Below are positions 29,571-39,372 of a stretch of 64,000 bases of DNA, one piece after another. The stretch covers positions 16,736-80,735 of the forward strand of contig JAFSJN010000016.1 of the NCBI GenBank assembly GCA_017439235.1, written 5' to 3'. Numbering within the stretch: position 1 is the first letter of the stretch; every line of letters begins with the position of its first letter. Both the position numbers and the translations under genes were made by a program. This DNA is from Paludibacteraceae bacterium. GTDB taxonomy: Bacteria > Bacteroidota > Bacteroidia > Bacteroidales > Paludibacteraceae. The notes below the pieces were generated by a model that worked only from the letters and a program-made list of their open reading frames with translations, was not told the DNA's origin and ran no database searches.

Positions 29571-30155
29571 ATGAAACTGGAAGAACTGACCAACAAAATC
29601 TACGCAGAAGGCGTAGAGAAAGGAAATGCCGAGGCTCGCGACATCGTAGCTAAGGCGGAAGAGAAAGCTAAAGCCATTATCGCTAAGGCTGAACAAGAGG
29701 CTGCCGCTATCGTGGAGAAAGCAAACAAGAAAGCCGAAGAGACGGACGCTCACACCCGTAGCGAGTTGCGTATGTATGCCGAGCAGAGCGTGAATGCCCT
29801 GAAGACCGAAGTGGCTAACCTGCTCACCGGTGCTATTACCGAGGCCAACGTAAAAGCAGCTGCCGTAGATGCTAAGTTTATGCAAGGCATCATCACCAAG
29901 ATGGCTGAGGCTATGGCTAAGGAAGGTAAAGTCGAGATTGAAGCTAAGGATGCCGAGGCGCTCAAAAAATACTTTGCCGCTAACGCCAAAGGCCTGCTCG
30001 ACAAGGGCGTGACCATTAACGAGGTCAAAGGTCTGAAGACCGATTTCCAAATCAAACCCGAGAAGGGTGGGTATAAACTGGCTTTCGGCGAACGTGAGTT
30101 TGTAGCTTACTTCCAAGAGTTCCTACGTCCTCAACTTGTAGAACTGCTGTTCTAA
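29571..30155 (+). CDS. atpE: V-type ATPase subunit E
   Basis: A 194-residue peripheral-stalk subunit. The N-terminal half is a long coiled coil rich in Ala, Glu and Lys with the repeated AKAEEKAKAIIAKAEQEAA, the C-terminal half a small folded domain, as in the E/VatE family. First gene of the operon, followed by the DUF2764 gene after one base. Confidence 0.88.
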   Translation: MKLEELTNKIYAEGVEKGNAEARDIVAKAEEKAKAIIAKAEQEAAAIVEKANKKAEETDAHTRSELRMYAEQSVNALKTEVANLLTGAITEANVKAAAVDAKFMQGIITKMAEAMAKEGKVEIEAKDAEALKKYFAANAKGLLDKGVTINEVKGLKTDFQIKPEKGGYKLAFGEREFVAYFQEFLRPQLVELLF

Positions 30156-30156
30156 T

Positions 30157-30684
30157 ATGACCTACGAATGTTTATTGGCAGGGCTGCCTGAGTTACAATC
30201 GGGTGAGAAGGCTCCTATGACGATGGAGGCGTTAGAGGCCTTATTGGCAGAGACGCTGACGGAGGCGGATACGAAACAGTTGCGCCTCCTGCAGCTCCGT
30301 GCTACTAAGGGCGCCTGTGCTTTCGTGCGCGACTGGGTGGCGTTCAATACCGACCTCAATAATGTGCTCACGGCTGAAGTGTGCCGCAAGCACGGCTTGG
30401 ACCCGCATAAGTTTACCATCGGGGAGATGCCCGACGATGTGGAGCCGGAAGTGAAAGAGTTGTCTACGATAGCCGACCTCTACGAGCGTGAACGCAAGCA
30501 GGACGCTATCCGCTTTGCCTGGCTCGAGGAACGTACACGCGGTATATATTTCAGTTTGGAGAACATCCTGGCCTATTACCTGCAGTTGCAGATGCTCTGC
30601 CGCTGGGATGCACTCAACGTGGAAACAGGCGAGACCGTCTTCCGCGAGTTGGTTGCCGACTTTAAGAAAGGCATCACTCTGTAA
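30157..30684 (+). CDS. DUF2764 protein, V-ATPase subunit C-like
   Basis: A 175-residue helical protein found at this place in Bacteroidota V-type ATPase operons. It has RIYFSLENILAYYLQLQML-like helices (GIYFSLENIL) and a C-terminal GETVFRELV. Because no ordinary C subunit gene is present in the operon, this protein probably serves as the socket that joins rotor and membrane ring; this is inference from position. Confidence 0.82.
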   Translation: MTYECLLAGLPELQSGEKAPMTMEALEALLAETLTEADTKQLRLLQLRATKGACAFVRDWVAFNTDLNNVLTAEVCRKHGLDPHKFTIGEMPDDVEPEVKELSTIADLYERERKQDAIRFAWLEERTRGIYFSLENILAYYLQLQMLCRWDALNVETGETVFRELVADFKKGITL

Positions 30685-30709
30685 TATCGATAATAAATAG
30701 TACAAAAAT

Positions 30710-32470
30710 ATGACACAAGGAAAAGTAAAGGGTATCATCTCGAACCTGGTTACCGTTCAGGTAGATGGGCCCGTAGCACAAAATGAGATTGCCTACATCA
30801 CGGTGGGAGGCAAGACCCGACTGATGGCCGAGGTAATCAAAGTGACCGGCGAGAATGTCTACGTCCAGGTCTTTGAATCGACCCGCGGACTCAAAGTCGG
30901 CGATACAGTAGAGTTTACCGGCCATATGCTGGAGGTGACGTTAGGTCCCGGTCTGCTCAGTCGTAACTACGACGGTTTGCAGAACGACCTGGATAAACTG
31001 ACCGGTGTATTCCTCAAACGTGGTGAGTACAACTTCCCGCTCGACAAAGAGAAACTGTGGAAGTTTGAACCGATAGCCAAAGTGGGCGACAAAGTAGAAG
31101 CCGCCGCTTGGCTGGGTGAGGTAGATGAGAACCATCAACCGCATAAGATTATGGTGCCCTTTGTATTTGAAGGCACCTATACCGTTAAATCTATCGTTAA
31201 GGCCGGCGAGTACCGCGTTGAGGACCAGATAGCCGTGCTGACCGATGCAGAAGGTAACGACCATGTAGTGACGATGGTGCAGAAATGGCCTGTTAAGAAA
31301 GCCATCCTGGCCTATAAGTCCAAACCGCGCCCGTTCAAATTGCTGGAGACGGGTGTGCGTACCATAGATACCGCTAATCCTATCTGCGAAGGCGGTACCG
31401 GCTTTATCCCCGGTCCTTTCGGAACAGGTAAGACCGTGCTCCAACATGCTATCTCCAAGCAGGCTGAAGCCGATATCGTGATTATCGCCGCCTGCGGTGA
31501 ACGTGCCAACGAGGTAGTAGAGACCTTTACCGAGTTCCCGGAATTGGAAGACCCCCATACAGGACGCAAACTGATGGAGCGTACGATCATTATCGCCAAT
31601 ACGTCGAATATGCCTGTTGCCTCTCGTGAGGCTTCGGTATATACGTCGATGACGATAGCTGAATATTATCGTTCGATGGGTCTGCGTGTATTGCTGATGG
31701 CCGACTCGACCTCTCGTTGGGCACAAGCTTTGCGTGAGATGTCCAACCGTATGGAGGAGTTGCCCGGTCAGGACGCCTTCCCGATGGACCTGAGTGCTAT
31801 CATCGGCGCCTTCTACGCACGCGCCGGCTACGTATACCTCAATAACGGTGCAACAGGTTCGGTAACCTTCTTGGGTACTGTATCGCCTGCCGGCGGTAAC
31901 CTGAAAGAGCCTGTTACCGAAGGTACGAAGAAAGTGGCCCGCTGCTTCTACGCATTGGAGCAGGCGCGTGCCGACCGCAAGCGTTACCCGGCAGTTAATC
32001 CTATTGACTCGTATAGTAAATATATCGAATATCCTGAGTTTGAGGAATATATCTCCAAACTGATTGACGACCAATGGTTGGGTAAGGTTAACGACATGAA
32101 GACCTATCTGCAACGCGGTAAGGATATCCAGGAACAAATCAATATCTTAGGTGACGACGGTGTACCTGTTGATTACCACGAGGAGTTCTGGAAAGCCGAG
32201 GTCATCGACTTCGTCATCCTGCAGCAAGATGCCTTCGATAAGATAGATGCTGTCTGCCCGCTGGAGCGTCAACGTTATATGTTGGATATCGTTATGGATA
32301 TCTGCCGTCACGATTACGACTTCGATGTGTTTACCGAGGTGAGCGAGTATTTCAAACGCGTCATCAACCTGTGTAAGCAGATGAACTACTCTGAGTTCCA
32401 TAGCAAGGAGTTCGAGGATTACAAGGTTAAGTTGGATGAGTTACTGGCAGAGAAGCAGATCGCTGCTTAA
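30710..32470 (+). CDS. atpA: V-type ATPase catalytic subunit A
   Basis: A 586-residue catalytic subunit. The P-loop is GPFGTGKT (near residue 233), with the A-subunit-specific non-homologous insertion before it (YTVKSIVKAGEYRVEDQIAVL), the arginine and SRWAQALREMSNRMEELPGQ region, and the helical C-terminal domain. Start ATG follows a weak spacer of 25 bases. Confidence 0.97.
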   Translation: MTQGKVKGIISNLVTVQVDGPVAQNEIAYITVGGKTRLMAEVIKVTGENVYVQVFESTRGLKVGDTVEFTGHMLEVTLGPGLLSRNYDGLQNDLDKLTGVFLKRGEYNFPLDKEKLWKFEPIAKVGDKVEAAAWLGEVDENHQPHKIMVPFVFEGTYTVKSIVKAGEYRVEDQIAVLTDAEGNDHVVTMVQKWPVKKAILAYKSKPRPFKLLETGVRTIDTANPICEGGTGFIPGPFGTGKTVLQHAISKQAEADIVIIAACGERANEVVETFTEFPELEDPHTGRKLMERTIIIANTSNMPVASREASVYTSMTIAEYYRSMGLRVLLMADSTSRWAQALREMSNRMEELPGQDAFPMDLSAIIGAFYARAGYVYLNNGATGSVTFLGTVSPAGGNLKEPVTEGTKKVARCFYALEQARADRKRYPAVNPIDSYSKYIEYPEFEEYISKLIDDQWLGKVNDMKTYLQRGKDIQEQINILGDDGVPVDYHEEFWKAEVIDFVILQQDAFDKIDAVCPLERQRYMLDIVMDICRHDYDFDVFTEVSEYFKRVINLCKQMNYSEFHSKEFEDYKVKLDELLAEKQIAA

Positions 32471-32530
32471 TTTAGGATTTCTTTTCATTGCGGAACGTTT
32501 ATTTCAAATTTAAAATTTAAATTTTGAATT

Positions 32531-33859
32531 ATGGCTAAAGCATTTCAAAAGATATACACACAAATTACCGCCATCACTAAAGCGACTTGCTCGCTGCGTG
32601 CAGAAGGCGTAGGTAACGATGAGTTGGCCACTGTCAACGGTAAACTGGCTCAGGTAGTAAAAATCATGGGCGACGAGATAACCCTGCAGGTGTTCCAAGG
32701 TACGGAAGGTATTCCGACTAACGCCGAGGTGGTGTTCTTGGGTAAGGCTCCTTCGCTTAAGGTGAGCGACCAACTGGCCGGACGTTTCTTTAACGCTTAC
32801 GGCGATCCTATCGATGGCGGACCGGCTATCGAAGGTAAGGAGATTGAGATTGGCGGTCCATCCGTGAATCCTGTTCGTCGTAAACAGCCGTCGGAACTGA
32901 TTGCTACCGGTATCGCCGGTATCGACCTGAATAATACGTTGGTATCCGGTCAGAAAATTCCTTTCTTTGCCGATCCCGACCAGCCCTATAACCAAGTGAT
33001 GGCTAATGTGGCCCTGCGTGCCCAGGTAGATAAGATTATCCTCGGCGGCATGGGACTGACCAACGATGACTATCTGTACTTCAAGAACGTCTTTGCTAAC
33101 GCCGGCGTGCTTGATCGTATTGTGTCGTTCGTTAATACCACGGAGAACCCGGCTGTAGAACGTCTGTTGATTCCTGATATGGCTTTGGCTGCGGCTGAGT
33201 ATTTCGCCGTAGAGAAGCATCAGAAAGTATTGGTTCTGCTTACCGATATGACTCTCTATGCTGACGCATTGGCTATCGTAAGTAACCGTATGGACCAGAT
33301 TCCGTCTAAGGACTCGATGCCCGGTTCGCTCTATTCCGATTTGGCTAAGATTTACGAGAAAGCCGTTCAGTTCCCCGAGGAAGCCGGTGGCGGTTCGATT
33401 ACCATTATTGCCGTAACGACTTTGTCGGGTGGCGATATCACACACGCTATCCCCGATAATACCGGTTATATTACCGAAGGTCAGCTTTATCTGCGTCGTG
33501 ACTCCGATATCGGTAAAGTCATTGTTGACCCGTTCCGTTCGCTCTCGCGTCTGAAACAGTTAGTAGCCGGTAAGAAGACCCGCGAAGATCATCCGCAAGT
33601 GATGAACGCCGCCGTACGTCTGTATGCCGATGCCGCTAATGCCAAGACCAAACAGGAGAACGGTTTCGACCTGACCGACTACGATGAGCGCTGCCTGAAG
33701 TTCGCTAAGGAGTATTCTAACTCTATCTTGGCTATTGACGTGAATATCAATACCGTAGAGATGCTGGATATCACTTGGGGACTGTTTGCTAAGTATTTCA
33801 AACCGGAAGAGGTTAACATCAAACAAGCCCTTATTGACAAATATTGGCCTAAGGCTTAA
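32531..33859 (+). CDS. atpB: V-type ATPase subunit B
   Basis: A 442-residue nucleotide-binding, non-catalytic subunit. It begins AKAFQKIYTQITAITKATC and contains GRFFNAYGDPIDGGP, QKIPFFADPDQPYNQV and the degenerate site of B subunits (no complete P-loop), with SLSRLKQLVAG near the end. The 60-base spacer before it is AT-rich and palindromic but holds no promoter I can see. Confidence 0.96.
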   Translation: MAKAFQKIYTQITAITKATCSLRAEGVGNDELATVNGKLAQVVKIMGDEITLQVFQGTEGIPTNAEVVFLGKAPSLKVSDQLAGRFFNAYGDPIDGGPAIEGKEIEIGGPSVNPVRRKQPSELIATGIAGIDLNNTLVSGQKIPFFADPDQPYNQVMANVALRAQVDKIILGGMGLTNDDYLYFKNVFANAGVLDRIVSFVNTTENPAVERLLIPDMALAAAEYFAVEKHQKVLVLLTDMTLYADALAIVSNRMDQIPSKDSMPGSLYSDLAKIYEKAVQFPEEAGGGSITIIAVTTLSGGDITHAIPDNTGYITEGQLYLRRDSDIGKVIVDPFRSLSRLKQLVAGKKTREDHPQVMNAAVRLYADAANAKTKQENGFDLTDYDERCLKFAKEYSNSILAIDVNINTVEMLDITWGLFAKYFKPEEVNIKQALIDKYWPKA

Positions 33860-33867
33860 GTAATTAT

Positions 33868-34491
33868 ATGGCTATAACGTATCAATTCAATAAAACCTCT
33901 CTGCAAGGCCTTGAGAAGAACCTCAAGATGCGGCAACGCACTCTGCCTACGCTTCAGAGCAAAGAATCGGCTCTCCGCCTGGAAGTTAAACGGGCGAAGG
34001 ATGAGATAAAAGCTCTGGACGAGGAAGTGAATCGCCGTATCAGGGACTACGACAGGATGATGGCATTATGGGGTGAGTTTGATACTACACTTATCCACGT
34101 AGACGATGTGCGTATGAGCATCAAAAAGATTGCCGGCGTACGCGTTCCCGTATTGGATGAGGTGGTTTATTCGACACGCCCGTTCAATATCTTCTCCTCG
34201 CCCAAGTGGTTCTATGACGGCTTCGAACAACTCAAGGCTATAGCAGAAGTAGGTATTCGTCAGGAGTTCGTCCGCCGCAAAGTAGACCTGCTGGAGTATG
34301 CCCGCAAAAAGACCACCCAGAAGGTGAATTTGTTTGAGAAGGTGCAGATACCGGGCTATCAGGATGCTATTCGCAAAATCAAACGTTTCATGGAGGACGA
34401 AGAGAACCTGAATAAATCGAGTCAGAAAATCGTCAAGAGCAAGCGTGAGGCGGAAGCTCGTATGGCAGAAGAAAGGAGGGTACAAGCATGA
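33868..34491 (+). CDS. atpD: V-type ATPase central-stalk subunit D
   Basis: A 207-residue coiled-coil rotor subunit. Long helices at both ends (TLPTLQSKESALRLEVKRA; FEKVQIPGYQDAIRKIKRFM) flank a short middle, the standard D subunit plan. Its stop overlaps the next start by 4 bases. Confidence 0.93.
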   Translation: MAITYQFNKTSLQGLEKNLKMRQRTLPTLQSKESALRLEVKRAKDEIKALDEEVNRRIRDYDRMMALWGEFDTTLIHVDDVRMSIKKIAGVRVPVLDEVVYSTRPFNIFSSPKWFYDGFEQLKAIAEVGIRQEFVRRKVDLLEYARKKTTQKVNLFEKVQIPGYQDAIRKIKRFMEDEENLNKSSQKIVKSKREAEARMAEERRVQA

Positions 34492-36245
34492 TTACGCAAA
34501 TGAAGAAATACACCTTCCTGGTATTAGCTTCGGCCTATGATCGTTTCTTGGAGCAATTGCGTGAGGCCGGCGTGGTACACGTGACTCTGCGTGCCGAAGG
34601 TGTTGCTGAGAACGAAGAACTGCAGACCGCTTTGGCGCGTGCTGACGAATTGCAGCACATCCTTCATCAGGGTGCACCCGACCAACTGCTCAAGGAAGTA
34701 GCAGATGTCGAACAACGTATCGCTGCTACCAAGCGTGAACTCGAACGTATGCGCGTGTGGGGCAATTTCTCGCACGATAAGTTGGAGGCCTTACGGGCTG
34801 CCGGATATACGCTGCGTTACTATATCTGTCCTAAATCGCGCTTCGCGGACGAGTGGGGTATTCTTATCTTCGAGGATAAGTCCACCGCCTACTTTGTGAC
34901 AGTCAATAATCCTCTCCCCGAAGAGACCGGCGCTATCGAACAGCAGCTCAATACCCATTGTGCTACTGAATTGGAGAAAGATATCGAGGCCCTCAACGGC
35001 TTATTGGTAGCCGCTAAGGCACGTATCGAAGCTTGGCAGTTGGCCAATACGGAGAAACTAAAAGCCGAATTGATTGAAGTTAAGCAACAGATTGATTGGC
35101 AGCGTGTTTCGCTATCTTCGGATACCGAAGCTGAAGGTTCACTCAAACTCTTGGAGGGCTTCTGCCCCTTAGACCAATGTGCCGACCTCGAGGCTATGCT
35201 TGCCGGTCAGGACTGTTACTACGAGGCCGAAGATCCGCAGCCCGAAGATGCCACGCCAATTAAGTTGCGCAACAACTGGTTCACGCGTCTGTTCGAATGC
35301 CTGACCGGAATGTACGGCTGGCCTAACTACGGCGAGTTTGACCCGACACCTATCCTCGGTCCGTTCTTCCTGCTCTTCTTCGCCTTGTGTATCGGCGATG
35401 CAGGTTACGGATTATTGCTCATCCTCATCGGAGCACTTATCTACAAAGGTAAACTCAAAATCGACATGTTTGACGGCCTGGGAGGCATTATTATGGCCTT
35501 AGGTGTCGGTTCGGCTGTCGTGGGTTACCTGATGGGAGGCTTCTTCGGCATTAATCTCTATACGGCAGAGTGGTTCCCCGAGTCGGCTAAGTGCGTGATG
35601 TTCAACAACCTGGGTGTCAACGGCAAGATAGGCGAATACGACGTGATGATGGTCTTGGCCCTCGTCATTGGTGTATTCCATATATGCTTGGCTATGACTA
35701 TTAAAGCTATTAGCTATACCCTTCGTTTTGGCTTCAAAGAGACCCTGTCTGTATGGGGCTGGCTGCTGCTTATCGTTGGTAGTTTGATTACGATCATCCT
35801 GACGATGACGACGCTTATCTCTATAGATGCTGCCAAAATAGCGCTGATAGTTATCGCAGCCATCTCGGCTATAGGTATCTTCCTGCTCAATAAGTTCGGA
35901 CGCAATCCGCTTATCAATATCGGGTCCGGATTATGGGATACTTATCAGATGGCCACAGGCCTCTTGGGCGATGTGCTCTCCTATATCCGTCTCTATGCCC
36001 TCGGCTTAGCGGGCGGAATGTTGGGCGCAGCCTTCAACCAACTCGGTACGCAGGTGTTGGGTGAGAATCCCAATATAGGAACGTGGATAGGCTTTATCCT
36101 CATCGTCACCTTTGGTCACGTCCTCAACTTGCTAATGGCTTGTCTGGGCGCATTCGTCCACCCCTTGCGTCTCTCGTTCGTCGAGTACTTCAAGAACGCA
36201 GGATACGAAGGCACAGGTAAACTGTATACACCTTTTAAAAAATAA
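34488..36245 (+). CDS. atpI: V-type ATPase membrane subunit I (a)
   Basis: A 585-residue subunit that carries the ion half-channels. The soluble N-terminal half has long helices (residues about 50-240), followed by at least seven membrane segments from residue 285 on. The segment LSYIRLYALGLAGGMLGAAF contains the essential arginine on the ring-facing helix. It follows D with an ATGA overlap. Confidence 0.94.
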   Translation: MITQMKKYTFLVLASAYDRFLEQLREAGVVHVTLRAEGVAENEELQTALARADELQHILHQGAPDQLLKEVADVEQRIAATKRELERMRVWGNFSHDKLEALRAAGYTLRYYICPKSRFADEWGILIFEDKSTAYFVTVNNPLPEETGAIEQQLNTHCATELEKDIEALNGLLVAAKARIEAWQLANTEKLKAELIEVKQQIDWQRVSLSSDTEAEGSLKLLEGFCPLDQCADLEAMLAGQDCYYEAEDPQPEDATPIKLRNNWFTRLFECLTGMYGWPNYGEFDPTPILGPFFLLFFALCIGDAGYGLLLILIGALIYKGKLKIDMFDGLGGIIMALGVGSAVVGYLMGGFFGINLYTAEWFPESAKCVMFNNLGVNGKIGEYDVMMVLALVIGVFHICLAMTIKAISYTLRFGFKETLSVWGWLLLIVGSLITIILTMTTLISIDAAKIALIVIAAISAIGIFLLNKFGRNPLINIGSGLWDTYQMATGLLGDVLSYIRLYALGLAGGMLGAAFNQLGTQVLGENPNIGTWIGFILIVTFGHVLNLLMACLGAFVHPLRLSFVEYFKNAGYEGTGKLYTPFKK

Positions 36246-36266
36246 ATTATACACTTGAAATTATAA

Positions 36267-36710
<444 letters not shown>

Positions 36711-36801
36711 GATAGACGAGCGTTACAGGCTTAACGAAAGCCGGTGAAGAGGGTAGATTTGCTGATTTTTTGAACAAAAGTAACAAAAAGTTACCGAAAT
36801 A

Positions 36802-36833
36802 TTTGGTAGTTTCAAAAAAAAGCAGTACCTTTG
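36802..36833 (+). promoter_or_regulatory. Promoter of tRNA-Ala
   Basis: TTTG (36802-36805), 20 bp, TACCTTTG (36826-36833), 19 bases before the tRNA. The spacer ends in AAAAAAAAGCAG as does that of tRNA-Thr. Confidence 0.82.
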
Positions 36834-36852
36834 CACCCGCTTTCGAGCCAAT

Positions 36853-36925
36853 GGGGTACTAGCTCATCTGGTAGAGCGCAACAATGGCATTGTTGAGGTG
36901 AGGAGTTCGAGTCTCCTGTGCTCCA
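36853..36925 (+). tRNA. tRNA-Ala (anticodon GGC), phage integration target
   Basis: Acceptor GGGGTAC pairs with GTGCTCC (one G-T in each outer region). The anticodon stem CAACA/TGTTG holds the loop ATGGCAT with anticodon GGC. The T-arm is AGGAG-TTCGAGT-CTCCT. CCA is not encoded. An integrase gene starts 120 bases downstream, so the 3' end is the likely attachment site. Confidence 0.95.
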
Positions 36926-36967
36926 CTTTCCCCGTCAATAAAGGGCTCCGCCGAAATCGTGAAAAAA

Positions 36968-36987
36968 AATCGGCACGAAATCGGCAC
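36968..36987 (+). repeat. Direct repeat near the integrase, possible arm-type site
   Basis: AATCGGCAC occurs twice (36968-36976 and 36979-36987), spaced 11 bp apart, one helical turn; a related CGAAATCG lies just before at 36952-36959. The location between attachment site and integrase suits an integrase or excisionase arm site. Confidence 0.4.
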
Positions 36988-37045
36988 AAAAAATTAGTGG
37001 TAATATAATTTTCTTACTCTGCCAGATGGTGGGGTAAGAAAAAAA

Positions 37046-38239
37046 ATGTCCATACTTAACACACACGAGTTCACCCCTTATGTACCCGCAGTTTTGCGGA
37101 AAAATTCTCATGGGTATGTAATTGAATACTACTTTTACAATCATCTTTCTGGTGAGCAGGAGCGTCGTACAATTAAACTTAATCGTATTCGTGCTCGCTA
37201 TGCAAGTATGCGTGATTTCAAAGAGTATGTTAATATTGTAATCTGCAAATTGAATCTTAAATTAGCTGGTGGCTGGTCGCCCATTGGCTCTACGAATACA
37301 CGTGAATTTGTGCCGATGACACAAATCTTAGAACAATACATAAAAGAGAAACAATCTGAATTAGCAAAAAATACGATGTTCGCTTATCGCAGTTTTTGTG
37401 ACCGTCTAAGCGCATGGATAGATGAAAAATACCCTATGTGTAATTGCTCTTTGTTTACAAAGGTTCTTGCTATCAACTTCATGGAACATATTTGGAGTGG
37501 TGAGAGCGCTGTAAAAAACAAAACAAAGAAATGTACGCAAAAGGTAGAGCATGTTAGCGAACGGACATATAATAATAATCTAAAACTCGGGCGTGCATTC
37601 TTTGCTTGGTGTATTGAGAAATGTTATGCCAAAGAAAATCCCTTTGATAGCATTAAGCCGAAACGTGAACGCAAGAAAATGCGTACCATCATTCCGAAAG
37701 ATATTCGTCAAAAAATTGATGCTTACTTTGCGAGTAAGAATCCTGGGATGCGTATCGTATGCAGACTTGTATATACATCATTATTACGTCCGGTGGAGGT
37801 AACTCGAGTGCAAGTCAAACAGATATTGTATGATCGAAGTTGTATATTTATGACACCTGACAAGACAAAGAATGGAAATCAGCGTGTTGGACGTATGGAT
37901 GAAGAATTGTCACAACTATTGCATGAGCATCTTGTTGGGGCTCAATCTACTGATTATATAGTTAGTAATAATTCCTGGACCTATGGTCGTTCCCCTAAAA
38001 ACTCTCATGCATTTAGTATTGAATGGGATAAGATGCGAGGAGAACTTGGGTTGCCGCGAGAATACCAATTGTATTCATTGCGAGATTCTGGTATTCATGA
38101 TTTGTTACTAGAGGGCGTGGTGGATTTGGATGTTATGCATGCTGCTGGTCATAGTGATTTAAGTATGACTACACGGTATGCTGATCATTTGGATGACGAA
38201 CTCATAGCCCGAATAAATTCAAAAGCTGCGACATTTTAG
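37046..38239 (+). CDS. int: Tyrosine recombinase (phage integrase)
   Basis: A 397-residue site-specific recombinase. An N-terminal arm-binding part and a core-binding SAM-like helical domain (EFVPMTQILEQYIKEKQSEL, about residues 88-200) precede the catalytic domain with the first arginine in LLRPVEVTR (near 248), the box II SLRDSG (near 346; the usual His before Leu-Arg is Tyr) and AGHSDLSMTTRYADH with the nucleophile Tyr (near 377). The gene is AT-richer than the host genes. It points away from tRNA-Ala. A hairpin TCTTACTC/GGGTAAGA (37012-37039) lies just before the ATG. It ends 26 bases from the convergent amidase gene. Confidence 0.92.
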   Translation: MSILNTHEFTPYVPAVLRKNSHGYVIEYYFYNHLSGEQERRTIKLNRIRARYASMRDFKEYVNIVICKLNLKLAGGWSPIGSTNTREFVPMTQILEQYIKEKQSELAKNTMFAYRSFCDRLSAWIDEKYPMCNCSLFTKVLAINFMEHIWSGESAVKNKTKKCTQKVEHVSERTYNNNLKLGRAFFAWCIEKCYAKENPFDSIKPKRERKKMRTIIPKDIRQKIDAYFASKNPGMRIVCRLVYTSLLRPVEVTRVQVKQILYDRSCIFMTPDKTKNGNQRVGRMDEELSQLLHEHLVGAQSTDYIVSNNSWTYGRSPKNSHAFSIEWDKMRGELGLPREYQLYSLRDSGIHDLLLEGVVDLDVMHAAGHSDLSMTTRYADHLDDELIARINSKAATF

Positions 38240-38265
38240 ATGATTGTGTCATATACTCGATAGAA

Positions 38266-38880
38266 TTACATGGTGAAGTAATATACGGTTCCTGCCAGGT
38301 GTGCGCGTGCGATCGCGTCGATACCCATATACGAAAGCATGTATCTGCAGTCTTCTATATTATTAAAAAAGAAGTTTTCGGTAAGGACCGCAGGGCATGC
38401 TGCCTTTTTTAATACCGTGAAATCTTTTTCCTTATCCTGATCTCCTTCGCTCTTATCCGTGCGGAACTTCGTATCTGAAGGGAAAAACTTGCGTGCAGCG
38501 TTGTATAGGCACTCAGCCAGCTTGTCGCTGTTGGTTTTGCCCACGGTGGTCCATGCCTCCCATCCTCGAGCATTCATCCATACCTCACTATCCTTTCCAA
38601 ATGCATTTCCATGGATGGATATCAGCACACATTTCTCACCCGGATTGCTCCTTATATAACTATTCGCGCGCGTTGCGCGTGTGCTAAGTGAGATATCTTC
38701 ATCCTCCGGGACCAGGATCACCGGCTTGATATCATACTGCGGTGCCAGTTCTACGATACGCTGCGCCACTCTACGCGTAAATTTCCACTCAAAAAGTCTT
38801 GATCGGCCATCCTCTAATAATGGCGATCGTTTGCCCGGAGTATCGCTTCCGTGGCCATTGTCGATAAGCAATGTGTACAT
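38266..38880 (-). CDS. N-acetylmuramoyl-L-alanine amidase (phage endolysin)
   Basis: A 204-residue zinc amidase of the Amidase_3 family that cuts the bond between MurNAc and the peptide stem. It has zinc ligands in DNGHG (His10), SIHGNA, and the catalytic glutamate in LTENFFF. It lacks a signal peptide or wall-binding domain, as many phage endolysins do, and so needs a holin. I chose the ATG at 38880, which begins the domain (MYTLLIDNGHG), over an upstream extension of 24 poor residues. It is the last gene of the long minus-strand tail/lysis block. Confidence 0.9.
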   Translation of the reverse strand: MYTLLIDNGHGSDTPGKRSPLLEDGRSRLFEWKFTRRVAQRIVELAPQYDIKPVILVPEDEDISLSTRATRANSYIRSNPGEKCVLISIHGNAFGKDSEVWMNARGWEAWTTVGKTNSDKLAECLYNAARKFFPSDTKFRTDKSEGDQDKEKDFTVLKKAACPAVLTENFFFNNIEDCRYMLSYMGIDAIARAHLAGTVYYFTM

Positions 38881-38948
38881 CTTTGTTGTTGTATGGTTAG
38901 TAATTGTAGTAAGTATGCGCGTAATCAGACGCGCATACCTGGATTGAA

Positions 38949-39314
38949 TCATACCTTGTTGTACCTATTGGGCGGTAAATTAGGCTGTCCGCTCCATCCG
39001 GTACTCAGATTGGATATGATTCGTTGCGACCGGGTACATAATCGGAATACAGGCATCTCGATCTTGTACACTTGCTCCTGGATCTCCATCGGCATAGCCT
39101 GATAGAAGTAATCGGAGCTGATAACTGGAGCGGCCGTCTCGATAACGTCTGCAGACACTACGTAAACGAAATCCACTACCACCGGTTGTACCTCTGTCTG
39201 CACATACTGCACACTCGAGATACTTTGCTGTGCGGCTCCTACGTCGTACGCTGGAGCTGCATCCATAGCGGCGAACATAAGGAGTCCGATCGCTAAGAAA
39301 AGAAATCGCTTCAT
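38949..39314 (-). CDS. Small secreted phage protein
   Basis: A 121-residue protein with a signal peptide (FLFLAIGLLMFAAMDA). The mature part has no known domain. It lies between the amidase and a membrane-anchored protein, so a part in lysis (outer-membrane step) or in lysogenic surface change is possible; that is inference from position. Confidence 0.6.
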   Translation of the reverse strand: MKRFLFLAIGLLMFAAMDAAPAYDVGAAQQSISSVQYVQTEVQPVVVDFVYVVSADVIETAAPVISSDYFYQAMPMEIQEQVYKIEMPVFRLCTRSQRIISNLSTGWSGQPNLPPNRYNKV

Positions 39315-39372
39315 CTTACCAATGATTTGAATGATAACTATTGCTACAACTTAAGCCATGTAGCTATTGGCT

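Noticed and set aside
30941-32137. A 398-codon frame opposite atpA
   Set aside because: It is fully antisense to a highly conserved ATPase gene; such long mirror frames also lie opposite DUF1573 (13411-14301) and the capsid gene (51347-52567) and follow from codon bias.
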